A stretch of DNA of 64,000 nucleotides from Norana najaformis (lineage: Eukaryota; Annelida; Clitellata; Crassiclitellata; Hormogastridae): NCBI GenBank assembly GCA_964023275.1, contig OZ029921.1, positions 7,450,806-7,514,805 of the forward strand, given 5' to 3'. Under the pieces are notes generated by a model. The model did not search any database, was not told the origin of the DNA, and saw only the letters and a list, made by a program, of their open reading frames with translations. Made by a program: the position numbers and the translations under genes. Positions 56,485 to 64,000 of this stretch are shown here, piece after piece (position 1 is the stretch's first letter; every line of letters starts with the position of its first letter).

Positions 56485-59400
56485 CACATGTAAATAAACC
56501 AAATAGGCACTTCCATGAAACTAATTTGAAACTATCCTTTTGTCCTGTGCTTTTAATGGCAACACAAGCATTTATCATTTAAATTTATACTTTTTTAAAG
56601 TTTCCCTCAGTTTTGCCTTTAATCAGCTACAAATTCGAATTTATATTTTTGAAACTGAATTTAACAGATAGGCGTGTTACATGGATTCCGAAAATACATA
56701 CATGTAAGCCAAACTCAAGTAGGCTATATGGTAATACATAAATGCCAAGGTATTCAGCATATTCCAGCAGCAAGCGACTCAGTAACACACAGTTCTGATT
56801 CCGGACATCCGCAAGACACAGGTCTTTTTACTGTAAAACACTTTCAGAGGTGACAAATTTTTTTTTAAATTATGCAACACAATGGAAGCTAAACAATACT
56901 GTTCCTTTGGGTTCACTCATTGATGCCCTGGCATCAGTGTGACCATCAATAACATGCACTGTATTTTTGGCAAATAATAAAATATCCGACTTTGTATTTG
57001 AATCTAAATAAACACAATAATTGACCTGACCTTCATTGCTTTACGCAGCTGGTCTGCATCATATTCAATTGGTGGCGTCATCAGCCCTACGATGACATTC
57101 TCAAAATTGCCGCTAAGTTCACTTTTCAGATCTTTTATCAAGTCCTGCAATCAAAATCATAGAACAAATATTCACTCCTGTAGCTGAATGTTTACATAGT
57201 GCCTTTTACAAATCTCAAAGCACGTAGAATAAGAAATATCTTTAGTCTCTAGAAATCAATATAAATTAGCATCCTGCATTATGCATCGACAGGCTGAAAG
57301 GCTCAGATTCAGATGTACTGACACTGCGTGTGCTATAACTGCTTTAAATAAATAAATAAACAAAGATATGGCAGAGCAGTGAGTAGGGTGACCGACTCTT
57401 CTTCAGTGGCTGACACCACTAAACTGACGTTGGAACAAATGGATTGGAACTTTTTTATGACTATGCAGAAGTGCCTTTGAGGCCTGGGCTAGCAGTTAGT
57501 TACTAATCAACCTGGCTTTGTTGCACTCTCGGTCTATTGTGTATAGTTTGCAGTTGATCGTGTATCGCTTGGAGGTCATAGTGCTTCAGTAAAGTAGAAA
57601 GTATGACTCAAATGTGGTCCATTGGGTGACTTTTTAATTTTTCGCTCTAAACTTACACATTTCTTGACTTTCGTCTGTGAAGATTTTAAATGAGATCTCA
57701 CTGTCTGCCGCTATTACTGTTGTTTCAATTGAATAAATAAAAGTTTCAGTAGTATATGAAGATCAATTGTTATTTCGTGTATTTCACTGTTTAATAACAT
57801 CAGTTTTCGTTCAGGTAACTTTTTAACTATAAACAATAATACACATTAATTATTGATAATCTAGTAGTTGCATTTGGTCTAGTGAATTGTAGCAATTAAT
57901 GACTAGCGAGTGACCAGTTGACCACAGTACATGCAGTGCATAATAACGTGCAACTATTTCACCGTTTATATTACTATATTAAAGTATTTAGCCACAGACG
58001 GAGTCACGAGCAACCGGGTACCCATTCACAATGTACTCGGGTACCTAAGCCTTAGTTTACTAAAATTCTGACACTCCTACCTATCAGCTTGCAAGTCAGC
58101 ATAAACTCTCAGATGTTTGTTTGCATGCTCCCTCCCTATACTCCTTCACTGCCCTGCTGCCTGTATGACAGTCTCCTCGTTCTGGTTTTCTTTCTCTGTC
58201 TCTCTAAAAGTTCTGTTTAATACACTTAGCCATACTACTCTGTTCAGGAATTCTTCCAATGTGCACTGTCCAAATCACCTGCGTTGGTCCCACTGGATGG
58301 AATCGTCTCCCTCAAGAACTGCAACGAGCTCCTTTCTCTCCCCTCTCAGTGTTCAGCAGGAGCCTAAAGACTGTACTGTTCAACAGTGATTTTACTTTTT
58401 CGGGTCAGAAGCACCTCTGTTGAGTTTATCCTCTAAGAGGCACTTTATAAATCTCAAATTACAATTACCTCAGCTCCACTTTCGGTTTCCACAGCTATGG
58501 TTCAAGTGGCTCTCAGATATTGCTAAATTTGTGGATCATTAATGCAAGTTTTCAAAGTGAAAAGTTTCATAAAAACCAGCATATTTACCTTTCCATACAT
58601 GGTTTTAAACCGAATTTTTATGTCCTGCCTCTGAGCATTGCTACGAGCTGTCAGCAAATCGATGATCGCCTTCTCGTCAGTACCTGTAAAAAGAAAGGCT
58701 TCATAGTGCAAGAATACTCAGAAAAACCTGTAAAATTCACTGTAACTGACAACCAAATATAGTAGTCTTACAAAAGTCAGCTAAGTGGTTATTGCATGAA
58801 TACCTGATGTTTCCTGCAAACGAGGCTTCAATCCAGGCATTTCAATGTAAACACTTTTATAATCAACCAATGAAATAATACAAAATATTTCAGCAACATT
58901 TACACAGTATGTGATTATAAAACTGCGACATTAGCTGATTGGATAGAGCACTCGGGTTCTAACGAGGAGAATATGGGTTCGATCATCCTCTGCGACAGTT
59001 ACTGGACATGGTCCTTGAGCGAGTCCTTTACTCACAATTGTTTAGCGCCATTGACTGATGCTTAGTCATTAAACAGCAGCGCTTAATAAATGCAGAAAAA
59101 CAGTACATTATGCTAAGCCACATAGAGATAAGGCCTCTCTTTCATGATATCAGTAAAGATGTTTCAGTGCTGCATAGGCCAGATTTGTAACCCACTGGCC
59201 ACCACTTATACATTAATCTACAAACGCCATTGGGTTTTTAAATAAACATAATGACTGAGAGGTAACACATTTGTGCATAATGGCACAAACAAATGAAGAT
59301 TATTTTACTCTCTCATGGATGCCAATGTTGAATTCATCCTTTTACTATTTCTGTGGTGGCAAATTCAAGCACAACAATGATCTACAAACAGACACCAGTC

Positions 59401-62382
59401 AACGAGCACAAAACAGAAACTGATTTGAAGGAATAAGAAATTTTTATTACCAAAGCCTTTCATAGCTTTGCGAAGAACCTTAGCATCTTCCTCTGCATTA
59501 AAGGTTGGAGTGGCTCGGATTGTTCCACGTTCCTGGAAAATTGGCAGAAGTACAATGACTCAAAAGATTACTCCAACTAATACTGTTCAAATGGTTACCA
59601 TAAACAGCAGCAATTTGGCCACCTGTCCTGCCTATAAATTTAGCTAATTTAAAATTTATTATTGTACATTGTTACAGCCACTTGAACTATAACTGGGTTA
59701 ATAAAGGCGACCTAACCTGAAGTGGGACCTGTGCTGACCTTTCGAGCACTGACATTTAGTATGTCTTGCACTATCATATGATGTAAATTGCTGAACTTTG
59801 CCTATTTTGGTGATTCAATAAAAAGCTATCCAATTCAAATTCAATTCGATATAAGATCAGATCAGATCCGATTTAACTGACGGTCTCAATCCTGCAGTCA
59901 ATGTATAAACTGAAACCCACCTGAACTGCTGGTTGACTGCAGAGTCCTTGATTGGGTGGTGCACAAATGGTGTAGGCTGCTCCTCCTGCTGGTGCTCCTT
60001 GGTTGCCACTCGTGGGTGGACAAGCTCCACAACATGCTGGTGGGTAAGTACCACCAGGGTATCCAGTTCCAGGTTGCTGTGGTGGACAGGCACCAGGCAT
60101 CACTGCTCCAGAAGCTTGTGGATACTGTTGTGGTTGCTATCAGATAAATTAAAATGATTTGCAAACTTACATCTACAAAGTACTTTTAAAACCTTTTAAA
60201 AATGCCATTTTTGCTACTATCAGATGCACTGAAAAGAATATCTTTTGGATCATATAAAATCAGGATAAGAAAGACTATTCAAATTACGCCATAGTAAGCC
60301 ACTTGTATCAAAAATCAATTGTGCAGTGTGTAGCACAGTAATGATATTCACTGTTTAACATCAGAAGCAATGATCCAGTTGTACCCTGATGCTTATCCTT
60401 TGTCAAACTAGGTAGTGAAACTACAACCTACACTAAGAGGCATTATATTCTCATTAACTTCAATCTTAGACAAAGTTTGAGAAATTTTTCACTAACTCAA
60501 ATACACACAGTAATGACCCTAATTGTCCTAGTCATCAATAGTAAACTAAGTATATTGTTCTTTCTTGTTGAATTGCAGTAACACAGTTCTGCTTCACAAG
60601 AAATTGTGCTACTTGGTTTATTGCATCAGGTGCAGTGAGTCCAAACTGTGATTCTTTAAAAGTTGCATTTACAGTTCGACAAACTCTGATATCACAGGAA
60701 CTTGATTATAGCCAGTCCATAGAGTTGTTTAAGAGGTAAACTCCCAAAAAGAACCGAAGACCTCCGATGCGCATATTTCGGGTGGGAACATTAATCAATG
60801 TATTTCTTAACAAAGGCAAAAATCACCAGAATAATTCTTAGATGCATTTGCGTGTAGTAAAATTCAGTTGTAATAAAAATGTTGGGCTTTGTAAAGATTT
60901 GCAACACTTGCCGAACAAATGCCTAGTCTGATACTTTGACAGAGCCATTGCACTACAGCCATTAATAATGCCACCCAAAATTACCAAAGACACTAAATAT
61001 AGAAAGGTACTGTACATAGTGCCAAAATTAAAACAGGAAGTTAATAAAGCTTAGTTTATAATTCATGGGTTTATTCTAATTGAATAGATTGTCTCATATA
61101 AATAATTTGGAAAAGATTCATTAATCTCATCACCACTGGAGAAAAACCGCATCAATTCTATGCCACCAATATCAACTGCTCAGAGGTGCCTGAGAATGTG
61201 ATAATAGCAACTGGCTCCAGCTGGCTGGAAGCCCTGCATCAGACAGGGCTGTTCAAGCAGGTGAACTCACCATAACTGCAAATGCCCCTAGATGTAATGC
61301 AGGGACCAGACCTACTTTTACTTGTATCACTAAGATAAATTAAGATAACTGCACCCCAACCCCAGCTGCCACAGTCGCTGCTAGCTTAGCCAGGTATTCT
61401 TTAGTCTGAGGTGACACCAGCCTGATCTCAGCTGCAGTACGGGCAGAGGAGTAAACAGCTGGGTGCTGGCACGCCAGGCTGTTGCCTGCTGGCCTGCTGG
61501 TTCATCCCACTTAAAAGCAATTTTTCGAAATGGCCAAGTATCTGACTGCGGCCCAGGTATTCATCCAAAGGCGAAAACCAGGCCTCCAGGTGTCCGCTGA
61601 CAGGCCTAAACACAACTACAGCATGCTATCTAAAATGCACCTAATTACCTGAAATCCATGGCTTGAAGTTTGAGGTGGGTATGAAGCATACGGATCACAC
61701 CAGTGCTACACGCTTCACAGCCTCTGAGGCAAGAGCACATATAATTTTGAACTAGGATGTATCAATAACAGTCCTCAGAGGCATGGTTCAGGATATTTTC
61801 ATTGAATCACAGATGCAACATTAGAACAACATGGCCCAACAGCGAATTTTTAAAGTTTCTTTTAATAAAGCATTATATGCAAACTATGGACACATTGCAA
61901 CAACCAGCAACCATGCCACGAACACATAAAGCACTGACCTAAAAGCACCAAGGATGAATTTATGAAAGGCCTGTGAATTTTGCTGTTTTTCAGAATCCCA
62001 GAAAAATGACGTTATGAAAAAGCAGCAATATATTCCAAAGTCATTCAGGATGCCTAAATCTTGGACAACTAAATGTAAATATGTACCATAAAACGCACAC
62101 ACATACACACACATGCACACACACAAACATGCATGCACACCCCTTACAAATATCTGCAAGTGGATGCTATCAAAACACAAAACAGGTAAACTTTACCTGT
62201 GCAAAACCTGGCTGTGGAGGATAGCTTGGTTGAGAAGGATAGCCTGGCTGTGGAGGATAACCAGGTTGAGGTGGATAACCTGGCTGTGGAGGATAGCTTG
62301 GTTGTCCTGGATATCCTGGCTGTGCAGGATAACCGCCCTGAACAGGATAACCACCTGGCGCACCATATGGAGGATGGCTCAT
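51727..62382 (-). CDS. ANXA7/ANXA11-like: Annexin of the ANXA7/ANXA11 type, 13 coding exons (468 aa)
   Basis: Calcium-dependent phospholipid-binding protein of the cytosolic membrane face, used in vesicle traffic, membrane repair and, for ANXA11, tethering of RNA granules. Residues 1-153 form a Pro/Gly/Tyr/Gln-rich tail ([17 protein letters not shown]) with a Cys-rich stretch. Four annexin repeats follow: I ([20 protein letters not shown]), II ([20 protein letters not shown]), III ([20 protein letters not shown]) and IV ([18 protein letters not shown]). Each has its type II calcium-site acid (LKSEL, SSETSG, KTEMSG, GDTSGD). Coding exons, minus: 62382-62197, 61705-61649, 60136-59921, 59532-59451, 58683-58589, 57144-57031, 56062-55972, 55571-55492, 54939-54883, 53883-53694, 53013-52955, 52415-52293, 51783-51727. 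All junctions keep frame. TTGCGCTCTTCAG 11 bp before the ATG implies an untranslated first exon upstream. Confidence 0.96.
52293..52415 (-). CDS. ANXA7/ANXA11-like: Annexin exon 12 (repeat IV, 123 bp)
   Basis: [20 protein letters not shown], then [20 protein letters not shown] and E, donor GTTAAT. Confidence 0.96.
52955..53013 (-). CDS. ANXA7/ANXA11-like: Annexin exon 11 (linker III-IV, 59 bp)
   Basis: Completes a split Val codon, then [19 protein letters not shown]. Its 59-bp length is conserved in vertebrate annexins. Confidence 0.93.
53405..53525 (-). mobile_element. Possible short retroelement end in annexin intron
   Basis: Shares TTTATT..TTCCA and GGCAGACCCAGAAGTGACCA with a stretch at 34140-34230. 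Orientation and class are uncertain. Confidence 0.3.
53694..53883 (-). CDS. ANXA7/ANXA11-like: Annexin exon 10 (repeat III, 190 bp)
   Basis: [20 protein letters not shown] through [13 protein letters not shown]. In vertebrate annexins this stretch is two exons of 94 and 96 bp; here it is one. Confidence 0.96.
54086..54122. repeat. Short TA/CA microsatellite
   Basis: TATATA, (CA)n and TATATA in sequence, intronic. Confidence 0.9.
54488..54701 (-). mobile_element. Dispersed repeat R1, copy 5
   Basis: CTCTAGCGACTGTGTGGTCT through CCCTAACCAGGCCAGATACA. Reverse frame: [20 protein letters not shown] then [13 protein letters not shown]. Lies in annexin intron 9; its conserved frame is on the gene's strand. 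Confidence 0.7.
54883..54939 (-). CDS. ANXA7/ANXA11-like: Annexin exon 9 (linker II-III, 57 bp)
   Basis: [19 protein letters not shown] between AATTTCAG and a weak GTTTGG donor. It supplies the helix leading into repeat III. Confidence 0.9.
55492..55571 (-). CDS. ANXA7/ANXA11-like: Annexin exon 8 (repeat II end, 80 bp)
   Basis: Split Lys codon, then [20 protein letters not shown] and IVSLAT, donor GTAATT. Confidence 0.94.
55972..56062 (-). CDS. ANXA7/ANXA11-like: Annexin exon 7 (repeat II start, 91 bp)
   Basis: [20 protein letters not shown] and [10 protein letters not shown] plus one base, donor GTAAGT. Confidence 0.96.
56429..56482. repeat. (TA)n microsatellite
   Basis: Intronic TA with one TG interruption. 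Confidence 0.95.
57031..57144 (-). CDS. ANXA7/ANXA11-like: Annexin exon 6 (repeat I end, 114 bp)
   Basis: [20 protein letters not shown] and [23 protein letters not shown] carries the repeat I calcium ligand. Donor GTCAGG is non-consensus but frame and length fit. Confidence 0.95.
58040..58470 (+). mobile_element. LINE family 2 C-terminal remnant and tail
   Basis: [20 protein letters not shown] in a broken frame, then TTTTCGGGTCAGAAGCACCT, GTTTATCCTCTAAGAGGCAC, TTTATAAATCTCAAATTACA. Antisense to the annexin gene, in intron 5, 120 bp from exon 5. Confidence 0.78.
58589..58683 (-). CDS. ANXA7/ANXA11-like: Annexin exon 5 (repeat I, 95 bp)
   Basis: Completes the Gly of GFGTDE, then [20 protein letters not shown] and [11 protein letters not shown], donor GTAAAT. 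Confidence 0.97.
58922..59100 (+). mobile_element. tRNA-derived SINE, family C
   Basis: TAGCTGATTGGATAGAGCAC, ATGGGTTCGATCATCC, GGTCCTTGAGCGAGTCCTTT and the tail CAGCGCTTAATAAATGCAG. In annexin intron 4, antisense. Confidence 0.8.
59451..59532 (-). CDS. ANXA7/ANXA11-like: Annexin exon 4 (entry to core)
   Basis: [20 protein letters not shown] and RKAMKGF plus one base. Joins the N-terminal tail to repeat I. Confidence 0.95.
59921..60136 (-). CDS. ANXA7/ANXA11-like: Annexin exon 3 (Cys/Pro-rich tail segment)
   Basis: 72 codons: [20 protein letters not shown], then [16 protein letters not shown] and [16 protein letters not shown]. Six cysteines, unusual for this tail. Confidence 0.9.
61649..61705 (-). 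CDS. ANXA7/ANXA11-like: Annexin exon 2 (57 bp, possibly optional)
   Basis: [19 protein letters not shown] between GCGTGTAG and GTAATT. In frame with both neighbours and of matching composition, but its acceptor has a poor pyrimidine tract. Skipping it would give 449 residues. Confidence 0.6.
62197..62382 (-). CDS. ANXA7/ANXA11-like: Annexin exon 1 (start, GYPPQP repeats)
   Basis: [20 protein letters not shown], then tandem [17 protein letters not shown] and FAQ, donor GTAAAG. An upstream in-frame ATG at 62406 lies before the acceptor and is not used. Confidence 0.92.
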
Positions 62383-62519
62383 ATTATATGATTCTGAAGA
62401 GCGCAAAAAAACAACTAAAAATTAACAGCGTGAAGTAAACTGGGATAAGACCAACCATGCTATTAAGCCTTGCTCAACTGATGGACATGTGACACATCAA
62501 CAAATACATTACTTACTTA

Positions 62520-63170
62520 CTTACTTAGACCATGATCTAGACCACCACAGAGAAAAGCCCTATACGCTCAAATGACCCAAGGGACATGGCAGAGACTGTC
62601 AACAGTTTCACTTACCTAGGAAGCCACACCACTGCCAGTGGTTCTGTCCCAGAGTTAGTCCTAATATTGACTTGCAGGTCATGCACGGTCTCCTTCGAGC
62701 TCAAAACTAAGCTCAAACTTTAGCGACTGTATATTCTGCTGTATATTTTGCTCTATGGCTGCAAGACCTGGTCTCACAGGGTCCCTGAACAAGGAACTTG
62801 TTGGTTTCGACATGTGGTGCCTCAGAAGTATCATTAAGATCCCCCATACAAACCACGTCAACAAGGAGACCAGGACAAGGACACAACCGTACCAGCATCA
62901 GCCATCATCCAAGAATGCCAACTGCAATTCTTCAGCCATGTCGCACAACTTACACTTCCATAAGAGAGCCCTATGAGTCAGAATGAATTAGGCCACCAAG
63001 GACTGAAGAGGCCACATGCTAGATCCAGAAGTAATGGACCAGAACATCAGAAAAGGATCTGTTTTTTGACCACATGCCACATGGAGAAAAGCCCAGGATA
63101 GGAAGGTGTGGCATTATATCGTGGATATAGTATCACTCCAGTTTGCCACTAGAAAGATGTTACATAAACC
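62520..63170 (+). mobile_element. RTE-like LINE remnant, C-terminal region
   Basis: VNSFTYLGSHTTASGSVPEL, then a broken LYGCKTWSHR (RTE-type LLYGCETW) and WFRHVVPQKYH. Stops are frequent. Lies upstream of annexin exon 1 in the probable 5' UTR intron. Confidence 0.72.
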
Positions 63171-64000
63171 TTAAATCTTTCTGCTTTAACCAGAATTTTA
63201 TATCATCCAAGCATCTCCTTATCTAGCTGCTTTATAAATGGTCATGTTCTTGACTTCTGTCCTAACAGGATTGAACATTTCCAAGGCTTTCAAAGGGTAA
63301 ATGCGTTTAATGTACCAGTATACATTTATTCCAGTGACCAAAAACATTATGCTGATAACCAGCTCATCATGAGTTACTACAAAAGCAAAATTCAAACCAC
63401 AAAAGGAAAAAGGGAAGCTTTGCATGAAAACTTAAAGAGATCTTTCAATGACCTCCTTTAATTTTTTAAAGTTACAGTATATCAAAGCAATATGAACAAA
63501 CTTCAAAATCAGCCATTTACTCAAATTCTGGAACATTTAACTTGACCAAAGTTTATGTAAAATTAATGCAGTAAACACATAAGTTAATTAAGTAGATCAG
63601 ACATTAAAAATACAAGCTACAAAAATAAAACTAACTAGTACAAAGATAAGTATATATGCATAACAATTACCTAATTAAAACTATAAAAATAATAAAACAG
63701 AGTAAACAGTATACGACTAGGCAACGTGCTTACTGAGATTTTAATAGTAATTTATCGTTTTAGCACCCTCAAATTACTTCCATGATTTACCAATATCGTT
63801 TTAGCATCTCAAATTTATTTGCTTGCTTACCTTTATAGCTGTTGCACCCAAGAAGTATCTACTTCAAATGAAGTCGCAAATCACCCTGACAAAGTTTTAA
63901 GTACCATTTAAAGTTAAATAAAATAGAACAAAGTCAATAAATAAATGTCTACACAGACATTATCTCCAAACACCAGAAGTTGCAATATTTATTATAGGTC
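63171..64000. other. Upstream flank of the annexin gene
   Basis: AT-rich, no exon or promoter motif recognised. The untranslated first exon may lie here or beyond the window. Confidence 0.4.

Noticed and set aside
61428..61613. Extra annexin N-terminal exon (61-codon frame with QQPGVPAP)
   Set aside because: Composition only partly fits, and no acceptor/donor pair in phase with the neighbours was found.
62170..62196. Extension of annexin exon 1 past FAQ
   Set aside because: CACAG/GTAAAG is a clear donor and the read-through is non-repetitive and stops quickly.

Overview
The window looks like nuclear DNA from an invertebrate animal, probably marine. The genes are split by many GT-AG introns, gene density is low, and the space between genes is filled with long microsatellites, minisatellites, tRNA-derived SINEs and decayed non-LTR retrotransposons. 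The sequence does not let me fix the phylum. There are no bacterial operons, CRISPR arrays, rRNA genes or phage modules. Most long open frames here are microsatellite translations (TA, CAGA, ATAC, TTA); the real genes had to be assembled exon by exon.

Layout. (1) 1-600, minus: an internal or terminal exon of an R3HDM4-like gene, cut by the window edge. (2) 2-9 kb: fragments of several LINE families, a perfect hairpin and a SINE. (3) 9164-15225, minus: a complete seven-exon tetraspanin gene coding for 295 residues, every intron in phase 0. (4) 15.5-42.5 kb: about 27 kb with no convincing gene. It holds LINE remnants, SINEs, a dispersed repeat with a retained reverse-strand frame, a possible inverted-repeat transposon and very large simple-sequence arrays. 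(5) 42979-46501, plus: an orphan class-A-like GPCR in two coding exons, 690 residues, with a very long third intracellular loop and degenerate activation motifs. (6) 47.3-50.1 kb: SINEs, a dispersed repeat, a 175-bp TA tract and a 650-bp 19-bp-unit minisatellite. (7) 51727-62382, minus: a complete 13-coding-exon annexin of the ANXA7/ANXA11 type, 468 residues, followed upstream by an RTE-like LINE fragment.

The four genes have no evident functional link. Tetraspanin organises membrane microdomains, the annexin is a calcium-dependent membrane binder, the GPCR is a surface receptor, and the R3H protein is a putative nucleic-acid binder. They appear to be unrelated neighbours. I found no clear previously undescribed system. 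The most interesting items are the GPCR without standard activation switches, the cysteine-rich N-terminal segment of the annexin, the dispersed repeat with a conserved frame, the shared 3' tail among LINE and SINE families, and the excess of the octamer TAGGCCTA.
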